A stretch of 64,000 nt of DNA, taken from the NCBI GenBank assembly GCA_004794655.1, contig SMMW01000001.1, forward strand, positions 17,300,501 through 17,364,500, read 5' to 3'. The first letter of the stretch is position 1. The number at the start of each line of letters is the position of its first letter. The notes below the pieces were generated by a model. The model saw only the letters and a program-made list of their open reading frames with translations. It was not told the origin of the DNA and ran no database searches. This document shows positions 34,426-45,480 of the stretch, in pieces. The position numbers were made by a program, and so were the translations under genes. This DNA is from Marisa cornuarietis (taxonomy: Eukaryota; Mollusca; Gastropoda; Architaenioglossa; Ampullariidae).

Positions 34426-37400
34426 CTGATGAATAAGTCCTACTTGCCTAAAACTCAGAAAAAAATGATCAATAAAAATAAATAACCAGAAACACGATCA
34501 TACATCAAGGACTTTTAATCTTCAGTCCTGATTGGCGAATAGCCGTTAAGTGCACCCTACGTTATAATTCTATGCGCGGGGCCTGTCGTGTTCTTCACGC
34601 ATACACATTATGAATAAGAGATCAAAGACTAACAACATTGCCATGCTGTGATTTAGTTTAATTTCAATGTCTATATATAATCCGCTTTTTAGCTTATGAT
34701 CGCCGTTCTCCTTAGATGACTGATTCGCACACCAGAGAGATTATGATTACACGCAGACCGCAATCCGTGTTAGCCGGTAATATTTTCTCTCCACCTTTAA
34801 CCAAGACTTCTTTCATCCTGTTCTCTAAATTATCATAGAATGAGAAGCAGAGTTCTTTCATTTTGACCCTCCATTGACGGAAAGAGAAGCAGCTGTCGCC
34901 TCCATTGTGAATCTGTTTTTGGACGAGTTTTTTTTTTAATCAGCTAACCTCTTTTAAGGTACTGTGGTGATATAAATACGGATTTAAAAAAAAATGCAAC
35001 ATGTTTTGCATTGTTTGTCTGATTGATTTCCGGCATAACATCATTTACGCTTGAATCGTCCTCGCAGCGACAGATGACGATCTCATATCATGTAAAAGTA
35101 AAGCGAACAGGGAGGAAAAGTTGAGGGTGGGGGATAGACCATCACAATGGACACCTCATTCGCACGATTCATTCGTTATATAAACACAGGAAAGACTAAA
35201 ATGTAAACAGATTTCTGACGGAGCTGGACAAATAGGGATAAATGTTTGACCAAGTTTATATTTGTCCGGGTAAAAGCCGAACCTTTACCTTTGGGCGGGA
35301 CAGAATGGTTCGACCCGTGGTGAAAGATGAGAAACACACGCGATGCCGGATACCCTAACGGTCATGCTTCGCCAAGTGCTTCCATCTGGTTTTAACAGTA
35401 ATGTAATCCGTTTCAAAGTAATGCAAGACTGGCGATAAAAAAAGGACCCAAATCAGATGCTGTCTGTTTTACACGTGAAATTGTGGTTCAAAAAACAGGA
35501 CCTCGAACCTGCGGGAAATTTTTGCTTACGTCTGTCACTTCCAAATAAGAAATCCACGGTGTTCTGGAACGTTCATGCCATTGATACGAGCAAGCAGTCT
35601 TGACGATCCAAGATATTAAAATGTAGTTAAGAGGACGTAGTGGGGTTGTCTGCCCGCGCCTCCCTTCTGGTTTATTTTGCTTCTTCGCACTCTCCACGAA
35701 GAAGACGTGGGCTCCTTGAAGACTAATCCTCACTCTCTTCATCGCTGCCCCCTCTGACTGTGTGCACGTGTGTCTAGAGGTGTAGGTGGGAGGAGAGTGT
35801 CGGGCTGTGGATTATGGCAAAGCTCCCATTTCGACAAACCTGACTCACCCAAGCTGTGCCAGTTCTGCCCCCTTCCCCGGAAACTAATAATAGATGCTCT
35901 GATCTGATTCATCAGCTTCTGTGATGCAGGCTTTTTAAACAATTTTTTTTTAGACAGCCAGCACCTGAAAAAAATGTAAAGGATGGTGCAGATTGCATGA
36001 CAACAGAACTGGCATAAAAAAGATGCAGATTGCATCGCGACACAACCTACTTTTTGTAGATTTTTCTTGCGATTTGTCCTTGACGGCTGTACGCAAGACC
36101 AGTAGAGCGGTTCAGGTATATTACATCACCTGTTACCATCATGAATTTAAAAAAAAAACCACAAACTCATAGGTGGTTACCTGGTTCGTCCACGAGTCCC
36201 CAGCTTACCACCACGCCCCCTGAAATGAAAAAAAGAGATTAAATCAACGAATTGACATGACAAAGAAGTTTTTTGAGCTGAACATCTGCGTCCATTTAAA
36301 TGTCTATTCCTCCCAGAAGTCCATGGTGCATTTACATGTTGTTCACATTTTGAACTCTCGGGAACAGGAAACAAAGATACATAAGAGAGACATAATGAAG
36401 ACGTAGGAAGGCCTGATTGTCTGTTAGGCCGGATATTTGTGGCTGGAGATTTGCCAGAGTCTGTGCGTGACTACCTCCAAGTCGCACGCTTGTGTGCATC
36501 CCGATGTCCTGTGAAGAGACCACGAAAGATTTCAGTAAAGAGCTGGCGAGTGTAAACGAGTAACACAACCGCAACTTAAAGACAGTTCTGTCCACATCAG
36601 CATAGTTTTCACGAGTGTCCACATAGTGTCCACCTCAGATTTCAACTGTCGCTGCACCTATAGACTTTGTCCGAAACCGAGACAGAGAGAGAGAGGAAAA
36701 AGAGATGAGGATGTCTCATAATGTAGTTTCATGAAATAGCTCAACGATAATTAACCGTAAAGGACGTCCATCAGCGAAGAGCAGCCGTGAATGTTCTATT
36801 GTCGTTTTTCTTCGCTTTTTTTTTTACTTAAAGAACAAATTCTACAAGGTTCGATTTGCATAAACGCTATGTCTAATATCAGAAAGCCTGTCTAAACACC
36901 TCAACATCAAGCATAAAAAAGTCAAACCATTAAGTCAAGTTTAGTTGTCCTTAACCTTCCGCAGTGCTCCAGAGTTCCATCCTCACTGGCAAGTGTATCT
37001 GCAGCCATCTGCACTGGCAAGGAAGCTTGGACATTTCCAATGTTCGCCCCCAAACCATTGACTTCTTGTAATCTTCACATACAAACAACTTTGGCGGACG
37101 TGGTCAAACGTTTGACGAACATGTGTCTTGTTAAGAAAAGAGTATTGTGAGGCCGGGGTGAGAAACAGCTGCGGGGCTGTCGGTTGTGTGGGATCAGTCG
37201 CACCAACCCCTCATCTTCAGAAACTGGTTGCTGCACCTGCTGTGCAAACATCGATGTGGCAAAGAAAATCAAAGGTGGTTTTTTTTTTTTTTAGTCAACA
37301 TACCTATGATATCATAGCAGATATAATATCATTGTAGAGACAACTAGTCGTCCTAGTTAGTGTCAAGGTCGTGGCGCATGCTCTTGAAGTTTTAAACACG

Positions 37401-37704
37401 AGTGTGCTCATTCAAGGACACTCGTTTCTGTATCGTCCTTGGTTCGTGAGTTCATGAAGACCCACACAATCTCTCTTACACACAGAGAGACAGCAACCCT
37501 TCTCTCTCTCTCTCTGGAAACACCGACGTGGCCAAGAAAAACAACGGAAGTCAGGCGTTTAGGATCCCGTCCCCTATCAGCACCGATTTAGCAGACCAGG
37601 ACCAAGCGGGCGGGAGAAGAGTGGCGGTAATCTGGCAATAGCCATCGCCATGTCGTGTTTACCGTGAAAACAGCGCCGCGCCACGGTGTGTCATCGAGAC
37701 TTAC
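34388..37704. other. long stretch without a supported gene
   Basis: AT-rich sequence with scattered A- and T-runs. Frames at 35488-36035 on the minus strand lack splice or homology support. Confidence 0.4.
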
Positions 37705-37864
37705 GCCAGGGAGACAATTAGCCGTGACAGGGTCTCCCGATACACAGCGATAGTCAACGCCGACTGCAGGCTACGTCTCCTCTCAATGCCGCGCGTGAAG
37801 GACGCACGTGCGACGTATACCACAACAAATATCGCCAGAACGAACGGGACGGTTATGATGTCGC
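37705..37864 (-). CDS. candidate exon with a membrane segment
   Basis: Seen: a 160-bp minus-strand exon with acceptor cccccacccag ending at 37865 and a perfect donor CTGGC/GTAAGT at 37704. It reads DIITVPFVLAIFVVVYVA, RASFTRGIERRRS, LQSALTIAVYRETLSRL, IVSL. The first part is a typical transmembrane helix, followed by a basic cytosolic-type stretch. The G+C share at third codon positions is high. It joins in phase 1 (the codon GGC is split by the intron) to the exon at 37941-38093. Inference: part of a multi-pass or single-pass membrane protein. The ETLS-x-L segment after a helix faintly recalls ABC-transporter membrane domains, but that is too little for a call. Confidence 0.4.
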
Positions 37865-37940
37865 CTGGGTGGGGGCCCGCAGGGGTCGCACCACCTGTGT
37901 GGGTGGAGGGAGCCGCCTGTACCCACAAACGGCCCCACAC

Positions 37941-38093
37941 CTGACAGGCGAGAGATATCGCAGACGTCTATGATCTCTGTGAAGTGGGGGAGATGGCCTG
38001 CCAGCTTGCCCACCGCCACAGGCGCGGCGGGATGATGCCAGCAGAGTGTGAGACCAGTGCCAGGGAAATGAAACCTTTCTACCAGGTTGGGCA
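37941..38093 (-). CDS. candidate exon upstream of the membrane-segment exon
   Basis: Seen: the minus-strand frame reads LVERFHFPGTGLTLCWHHP, AAPVAVGKLAGHLP, HFTEIIDVCDISRLS and ends at CTGTCAG/GTGTGG (37940). A 76-bp intron separates it from 37705-37864, and splicing keeps the frame (RLS-G-DIITV). Support comes from codon use and in-phase joining. The upstream acceptor (gcctgtag) has a poor pyrimidine tract, so the 5' limit is uncertain. Overlapping minus-strand frames in this GC-rich block remain open as well, which lowers confidence. Confidence 0.3.
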
Positions 38094-39370
38094 CTACAGG
38101 CTACCCGAACTCTAGAGGTCAAGGTCACTAACATAGGCATACACTGAATCTACTACGTCTGCGACCGGATATGTGTATGCATGGCGGTGTCGGGGAGGAG
38201 GTGTGTTGGTGAAGACCCATGCTTCACTTCCTTTAGCCCTTTTAATAGTAATGTGTGCCTGTAAAAAGGGGTGGAAAAGGGGTGGGGGGACGTCTTAGAG
38301 TGCATGGTAGTCTCCCTTATTCCAGCGGCGGAGACGCCTTACCACCCCCCCCTCTCTCTCTCTCTTCATTCCTTCCCTCGTACCCCAACCAGAGGGGCCA
38401 CTCGGTCAGGCAGCATGTTTCGCCAACTACTAGTTCTGTTAAACACCCCACCTCTTCATGCAATTCAACACCCAGCCACCCCCACAAAGCTAAGGGAGTG
38501 GTCACGGCTGGGTGACTTTCATGTCAGAGAAACAAACACCCGTTTGATCATATCTCCGGGGACGGCGGTCGATTACGGGAGATGTGGGCACTTGTTTTAT
38601 TTGTTTTCTTTTTTTAGTTAGGTCAGCAGTGCAAGGTGTCGTATCGCCGCTGCAGTTATGGTGCCAAGCGATGCGTTACTTTGACGGGTAGATGCCAGCG
38701 CTGATGGTGAACAGCTGCAACATGAGACGGGCGCCAAGCGCTGGTGCCGCACAAAAGACAGCAAGATCCTGTCGCGGCTATCGTCACAACAAATACAAAT
38801 AAAATGAAATAAAAGGACTTACTAGTAGCGACCACCTGTTTCCACTCTTTTGTACTAAGACTAACCATCAGCTGTTGCTTTCAGCTGCTGGTTCAAAGTC
38901 TTGTTGAGGGCGTAGTCGTTCATCACAGTGAATCGTAGACGGCACGAAGAGAAAAGATGTTTAATGAGGCTAACACGCATCAGCTGTGACATATTAATAA
39001 CCGTGTTTATTTTTTTATTTGAAGTAACTTGACGTCTTTGTAGTGTTGTTAGAAGTTTCGAGAAGTGCAGGCAACAGTTTTCATTTATGGTGATGATGTT
39101 GAATCCTTCATCTTGCATACATGGGTTACTTTCGATTCCTCCGTGTTCGCCTTTCATTGATTCGCCGCACTAACCTAGTCCCCTCCCGTGAGTTATGACC
39201 AGGGACTTTACCCTTCCCTTTATTTCCCTTCTCCTGCCTTCACCATGCATGTGGCTATGATAGGCGAGAACCAAGATATTTGCTGCAAGTTGGCACCTGC
39301 CTTGTTTTGAGTACTTCTTACGCTCCTGTCTTCCTAGCCAGCACCTTCTGATGACTAATCCAGAATCATT

Positions 39371-39372
<2 letters not shown>
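38094..39372. other. no gene seen
   Basis: C-run and CT-rich patch at 38345-38365. No supported exon. Confidence 0.4.

Positions 39373-39453
<81 letters not shown>
39373..39453. repeat. long (CA)n microsatellite
   Basis: About 40 uninterrupted CA units, the longest pure dinucleotide run in the window together with that at 25075-25150. Confidence 0.97.
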
Positions 39454-39456
<3 letters not shown>

Positions 39457-40314
39457 GACACAAAAATCTTTGCAAAACCACTTTTCGTTCCAGGGTCAGC
39501 CTGTCAATTCAAACAGCCTCTGAAATTCTCTCCGTGAAAGATAATCGTCTTCGACTAAAACGTTTTTAAGGAATGATTCTCAGAAATCGCGGACAACATG
39601 GCTCGTGTTCTTCAAACGTGAGCTGACGATCGTCAACCACCAGTTGCACCCCATCAACCGGAATTTTCAGTATTCCAGCACACGATGATCATGACCGACA
39701 CCATTGCGTACATGCTTGATGATGGACTTGATGGTCATCATCACCAGTGTTGCTGACTCTGCGGGGCACCAGAAATGTTTCGACGCCAGTTTTTCCCTTT
39801 ACATGGGAGGTTGGAGACATTTAGATTTTCCGGTAGCAATAATATACTTCATTTAACTAAACTTTGCACAGAAAACTTTCTAATTATTCCTTTTACAAAA
39901 AGGAGATTTTTTAAAAAAAAAGACACGTCACTGGCATTCTTCACAAAGAACAAAATAACATGAAATATTTGATTAAAATTGTCACTTTTCCATATTTTTT
40001 TCTGTCTCCTACGCTTCTTTTTTTTTTCTTCTCGGAATCCAATTACTCTGATAAAACGAGGAATGCAAAATCCCAGTGCAGGTCAAGGAAAGGCAGGGCA
40101 GGAACGTGTTCCCCTGAAGGATTAGAGGAAAAAGGGAGGGATGAAAACATAAATAACGCCCTCATCACGTTGCCAATTAAGCACAAGCTCCCAGTGACCT
40201 TGACAAGGCAGGGGGGAGGAGGGGTGTTTACACAGCAAAAAACACAACGGGTATTTATACTCCCGACGTGAGAGGTGTACCTCGTTAATCAGGTCACACT
40301 AGTCATTGCTAGTA
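39454..40314. other. no gene seen
   Basis: AT-rich, with T- and A-runs near 39910 and 40020. Confidence 0.45.
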
Positions 40315-40650
40315 CACTGAGGGTGGTCTTTATCTGTGAGAGAGAGAGAGAGAAAGAGGGGAAGATAAATATATGCTATGATAATGTGTGTCTATAAATA
40401 TCCCACACATATGTATATATACTGAGAATGAAGGAATGTTTAATGTTGAATAAATTACCTGTCTATCCAGCACTACACCTGCTGACCGCGGCTTACATGT
40501 ATATAATAAATGGCTGTATAGACATTATACATATCAAATTGAGGGTGGTCTTTCTTTATGCGAGGGGAGGGTTGAATACATTATCTGTCTTCTGCGCTTC
40601 ACCTACTGTTGAGGGCTTATATATAATATACATATTATACATATGAAACT
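40315..40650. repeat. diverged direct duplication
   Basis: tgagggtggtcttt at 40318 and 40541, gttgaataaattacctgtct and its relative at 40571, and the AT-rich ending attatacatatcaaatt versus attatacatatgaaact occur in the same order. The second copy lacks about 100 bp, including the GA microsatellite of the first. Confidence 0.75.
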
Positions 40651-40847
40651 GCACAAGGCCTTTACAGAAACTAGGAGGGCTCTTGTAGGATAAGGCACAA
40701 ATCCTCTGTATATGATCGACCTGTATTGCATGTATTATGCGAGTTAAAACTGATTTAATGAGCCTTTGCAGTTTCACCCTACGACGGTGTCGACGTAGAC
40801 ACAGGTTCTGAGACGAGCATATGACGACTGGCAGGAACAACTCAAAG

Positions 40848-41168
40848 TTATCCAGTCACCGAAAAAAGAGACGGGGGCCGAAATGCTGACTGGTTATGAA
40901 CGAATAAAAGCGGTCTTTGCCAGGTGTGACAGCAGGTCGGAGCTGGTTGGCCCTGTATTTGCTGTAGAATGGCGAGGTGTCCTGTTGCCCATCTGTATGT
41001 GGCTGAAGACACGCCGACAGACGCGCTCTCGTTAAACTCTCGGTCAAAGCGCTGCACCACAGTATGCCTTTCGCTGCACCATACCAGACCCTCTTTGAGA
41101 CTGGAGGGCATTGACTGGTGCCTGACAGACTGCACCAGGCTAATCAGCGGTGTCAGCGGCGACAACAT
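40848..41168 (-). CDS. weak candidate ORF
   Basis: Seen: a true ATG on the minus strand (41166-41168) opens 106 codons to a stop at 40848-40850, reading MLSPLTPLISLVQSVRHQ ... EGLVWCSERHTVVQRFD ... YRWATGHLAILQQIQG. Third codon positions are G/C in roughly two thirds of codons across 40980-41168. The frame is also open upstream to 41375. A plus-strand frame (40969-41190) overlaps and is open too. No domain is recognised and no convincing donor was found. Confidence 0.22.
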   Translation of the reverse strand: MLSPLTPLISLVQSVRHQSMPSSLKEGLVWCSERHTVVQRFDREFNESASVGVSSATYRWATGHLAILQQIQGQPAPTCCHTWQRPLLFVHNQSAFRPPSLFSVTG

Positions 41169-41502
41169 CACATCAGTCGGCGAGACATAAAACCCACCGC
41201 ACGCAACTAGCGATGAGCGCGAGGAACTTGTTCGCTGTCCTCCACACCGACCTCTGTTTGTCTTCTTGCCGCACGTTTGTTTGACAAAAGGTTTGAAGGT
41301 AACGGCAATCGACACCACCGGCAATATTGAGTGGACGACTGGGCGGAGGTCTTTCCCTCCCGTTACTACCCCCAACCCAGCCGATTATTATTATTAATCT
41401 GTGTGAGTGGGGAGGGGGTATTGCCATTCAGGAAATTTTGCTAGTATTCAAACAACAAGCAGGCTCTGTTCAGGCAAAAAATGAATGTGTAATAATTTGT
41501 TA

Positions 41503-41503
<1 letters not shown>

Positions 41504-41543
<40 letters not shown>

Positions 41544-41545
41544 GC
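41504..41545. repeat. (TCTG)n tetranucleotide microsatellite
   Basis: About ten copies of TCTG. Confidence 0.95.
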
Positions 41546-41548
41546 CTG

Positions 41549-42193
41549 CTTGTTTTAACTTCTACCCTCTCTCCCTTACTTCCTCTGTAACAAAATCTCC
41601 CTTTGCGACCCCCGCCCCACTACTTTTTTTTCAACGACTGAAGGCTGTGTGAAGGCATTATCCAATTAATAATTTTTCACTCAAAATAATTATCTAACTG
41701 ACGCAACTGGTTATTTTACCCAATCCAAGGACAAAGCGCATTTACTCACATAAACTGTATTTCGCAATCGCACGTTAAAAAACAAAATCCTCCTCCACCT
41801 CTAAAGGTTTCTCCCTCATGAGATTACAAGAGCTGAAATATAGTATTTCAGGCTGAACTACATTACAATCAGTACACGCACAGCGGGATCTTTCAAACAA
41901 TCTTAACTACAGGATCAGGGCAGCTGAGCGCGAAATTCGACACATACTACTCTTCCCTTTTCTCTGGTCTATGTGTGTGCATGAGTGCATGTATATATAT
42001 ATAGATATGTGTGTGTGTGTGTGTGTGCGCGCGCGCGTATATATGTGTGTGTTTCCGCTTCACCTTCCTATTGGATTTTGACCCCGCTCCTATTCCCACC
42101 AATAGGTCTGACATATCGCAGAATTTACCAGTGACAGATGTTGGCCAAAGCAGATGGTCAGTAAACACTCTCCTGTCATGTCAACCTGTCAAG
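41549..42193. other. no gene seen; alternating TA/GT/CG tract
   Basis: It contains the tract at about 41991-42052, where TA, GT, CG and TA/GT runs follow each other. No supported exon. Confidence 0.5.
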
Positions 42194-42406
42194 CTAGCAT
42201 CCTGCGGACAACACTGTCTTGACCTCTGCTGGAGGGAAGAGACCCGCTAGGGCCCTGAGGCATTCACGTGGCGGCATCTGGAATCGAAATTCCGAAAACC
42301 ATGCAGACGGAGGTGAAGGCACCGTTAGGGGTTGAGCATTCTGTGAGGCAGCTTCAAAGCCGATGAAAGAACGCTTCGATCCATTGGAGGGAGGCGAGGA
42401 CCACAT
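42194..42406 (-). CDS. weak candidate ORF
   Basis: Seen: a minus-strand frame from a true ATG (after gccagcaccgc) to TAG, 70 codons, reading MWSSPPSNGSKRSFIGFE, AASQNAQPLTVPSPPSAW, FSEFRFQMPPRECLRALAG, LFPPAEVKTVLSAGC. The composition is protein-like and free of repeats. No homology is recognised, and no splice sites are needed or excluded. Confidence 0.22.
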   Translation of the reverse strand: MWSSPPSNGSKRSFIGFEAASQNAQPLTVPSPPSAWFSEFRFQMPPRECLRALAGLFPPAEVKTVLSAGC

Positions 42407-42784
42407 GCGGTGCTGGCTACCCTAGAGGTCTTGTTTCGCTTTCTTTCTTTTTTACTTCCAACACCCTCACCTTTCCCCGGGTCGAACCAGTTTTTCATGC
42501 CAGGTGGTGAAAGTCTGGCCTTTCAGAAAGCACAAACAGGATCACCACACTTACAGCCTTGCATTATTTAACGTCACTTGCCCAGCCATTGGTTAATTTG
42601 AATGGAAGTTCTTTGACCCATTTAACTATGAAGAGAAAGGAGATGAAAGGGGAGGAAAACTGGAATATTGGAAACCCCCACCCTTCATCCAAGCCCCGGT
42701 AGCTGACTCTGTGAAAGGGGTCAAACGAGTTGAGTCCAAGAATGCAAGACCTTATGACTGTCAATACAGTGGTGACCGTCACTG

Positions 42785-42975
42785 GGAGGAGGCAAGAAGC
42801 CAAGTGGTTAGAGCACTGGCGTTCGAACCTAGAAGTGTGCAGGTTCGACACCCGTGTGGGGCAGCAAACTTCCCCAGTCGAACAAGCTGTCTGATATATT
42901 TACCCGACTCCATATGGGGTTGAGGAAGGTAAGGCAACGAGGGAGAGGAGATGGACACCGCCCTTACAAACAGCC
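42785..42975 (+). mobile_element. tRNA-derived SINE, family A, copy 1
   Basis: An A-box region agccaagtggttagagcac (from 42798) and a B box aggttcgacac (42841-42851) lie at tRNA spacing. The segment actggcgttcgaac and the 3' body ending ggacaccgcccttacaaac are shared with the copy at 52170-52410. It has a tRNA-like head but no cloverleaf that would make it a working tRNA. Confidence 0.75.
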
Positions 42976-45127
42976 AAGAAAAAAAATTTAGGTCTCTTAA
43001 CACTCCACTCTCAGAGCGACATGAAAAAGGCTTGTAGATGACCTTTACGTTTACAATGGTGGTATATTCGACCACTGCAGTAACAGGACAACCCCGTACG
43101 GCACAAGGCAGCCTACTTTGAAATTTCTTTAGAATTCGTGAGCGATGTTTGTTGTCAACTCCGTACTGATGCCAACAGTGCAAAGACTCGGTACTCGCAG
43201 AACAAAAAAGGTCTGGCACTCGTGTCCAATTCTAGACGAAATTCGATGCACCTCCCATCCTTTCGCCCACCTCCAAGGTGTGGAGGTTCGAGGGGAGAGG
43301 GGAGAGAGTTTAGCAAACAGTGCGCCCCAGGCAAGCGTGTCGCCAAAAAGGCCTTTCGTCAGTTTTACCTGCGGGACACCATTGGAGCGCGAGAAGGAGG
43401 GGATGGGACCGACGAAAGTGGGGTAAAAGGTGGGGTGGGAAGGGATGGGTGGGGAACGAGAAGGTCACCACGCTTGAGCAGCCAAGGAGTACGACGTGCA
43501 AACACACTCGCCAGCCGACTCCTCACTCCAACTACACAGCATGTCGGTGTCTGCATTTGCCAGGTGCCCCTCGAGAAAACCAAGCTACTGATTAAATACT
43601 GCGGACGTGAGAAAATTTCATAAGTTGTCAACATAATGCCTCCACACTTATGCCACTGCCTAAAAATATTTTCTTGCTCTTATGGAATTTTTAAAAAGCT
43701 TCTTCGTCACCTCATGATGCACTCTCTCTCGTAGATCTATCAGACATGGGACAGCATAATACGAAATAAAAGTCATCTTCGTCATCGATAGACACATCTT
43801 GCTTATATTATTGTCAGAATATCTGAAGGCATGTGACATAACATCTGAAATTCCAAATGGAAGTCACACCGGTGTAGTTCTAGTGAATCTATTAACATCT
43901 CAAGTGAAATGTAACGCGTGGTCAGCTGTTACCAAAGTCTGTCTTTGATGGCGTTTGTCCGGCATACAATCTTCGTTACCTTAAAAAATTTAAAAAATAG
44001 TATTAATATACCGTAAACTTATTAGCACTTATGGCGCTGTTTCGTCTTTTGCACACTGTAGTGTGGGGAGTACACCGGGTACCTCGCATTGCGTAACACC
44101 GGTGACATGGACGAGCCGTCAAAGACTCTCGGGTTTATTTTTTCCCCTGCCGACCTTAACCTTGGGGATCGCAGGGGACGGGTGGGCAGGTCTCCCTCAC
44201 CTGTACGTTATCGTGAATGCTCCCATACACCTGTGCACTCTCTGATGTCTTTTTCCCATTCTTGCGTCTTGTTTCAACCTCGCGATTAAGCGCTGTCACA
44301 GAGGAGGACTGAAACAATACCTGAGTCTAATTTCTGCGGCCAAACAATTGTTTTTAAGGTCGTATTATGTTGCAGTTTACCCCCCCCCCCTTATCATGCA
44401 CCAGAATAGCGGCCTGCTTCTGTCTGGGTTGTGTACTATCGTGCTTTTCTCTCGGCACACCTGCGCAGGTCTGTCTATTGTCGAGACATGGGCTATATGA
44501 GAATATTATAGCGAATGCACACGAGGTAGAGGGTGACTGTTTACAGACTGGGGCTACATGAAATAAAGCACACAACTTCCTTGTTTCGTGCTGTGTTTAC
44601 AAAGTAATCGAAAAACATCGTGACACGACCCCGACCGTCTCCTCCTTCCCCGAACCCCCCAGGGACACTAACTCCTTGTTGCGTTCCGGGTGACACGTAA
44701 ACGCCACAGACACCTTTTGCATTGCACGTGAGAGAATGGTCGAGAAAGTGTGGTTAGACCTGACCTCAGAAATGACCAATCGTTTGCAACCATTTCAAAT
44801 TTCAAATGAATCCTATGTATAGTCCAGTTGAGTAGCCCTGAAGCTAGGGTAAGTCGTTGTCCCAGGGAAATCAAGGGCAAGCGTGCTTTCTTTGTAGTGC
44901 GAATACAGCTTTATCCCTGGGACCGTAGTAACTAGTCAGTGGCAAAGAAGCCCTGAGGTAAAGTAACATAAAGCAACACCCGCGGAGTCTGGACAGGGCG
45001 TGGTAACTGCGGAGACGAGAACTTGGTCCCTGATTTTCCCCAGTTTTAACCCCATGGGCAACAACACATCCTTGTTTTAATGACTACTGCCTAGTCTCCT
45101 TTCTTTCTTCAGTCCTCCCCTGTCTTC
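42976..45127. other. no gene with clear support
   Basis: A purine-rich zone at 43270-43500 keeps several frames open on both strands. A minus-strand frame at about 43030-43150 contains EYTTIVNVKVIYKP, which resembles an Ig strand G, but without splice signals. The remainder is AT-rich. Confidence 0.35.
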
Positions 45128-45205
45128 TTCTTAGATCCTCTTATCTCCTAGTGGAGCATAGGGCCTCTACAGTCGTCTTCCACTTTCCGCGGTCTTTGGC
45201 AGTCT
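45128..45205 (-). mobile_element. C-terminal remnant of a non-LTR retrotransposon
   Basis: On the minus strand it reads KDRGKWKTTVEALCSTRR and then a stop. Known: many RTE/jockey-like LINE ORFs end with a segment of the form D-R-x-x-W-x-x-x-V-x-A-L-C. The same ending is seen in the tiny insertion at 1325-1371. Only the last few dozen codons survive. Confidence 0.65.
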
Positions 45206-45324
45206 GTTTTGCTGCCAGTCCTCCCCTGTACTACCAAGTGAATTGTCATGGTGAGTTGGCTGAGATGTTCACTTGCTGCATTGGTGGCTGTTTGGTTAAT
45301 AACCAAACTCCTTCCCCTCTGGCC

Positions 45325-45480
45325 GGGGTGCCGGCAGAATAGTGGTTAAAACACTCGTTTGACATCACTGCAGCGAAAGGTTGTTGGTTGTTGGTTCAGA
45401 TCTCGTCTTGGGACGTTCTGCGTGTGACACCTGTTCGCAGGACCGGCCGTTGGAACTTTCTCCAGCCTCCAGGTACTCCA
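45325..45480 (+). mobile_element. tRNA-derived SINE, family B, with both promoter boxes
   Basis: A-box-like tagtggttaaaacactcg (about 45342) and B box ggttcagatctcg (about 45393) are followed by a body with ctgcgtgtgacacctgttcgc. This matches the body of the copy at 4110-4235. It is the most complete family-B copy seen. The common 3' end (ctggctcggcgtaaaac) is not present here. Confidence 0.65.

Noticed and set aside
43030..43220. Minus-strand frame with EYTTIVNVKVIYKP, like the last strand of an Ig domain
   Set aside because: No cysteine-tyrosine motif at the right distance and no credible splice sites. Overlaps the end of a region with several open frames.
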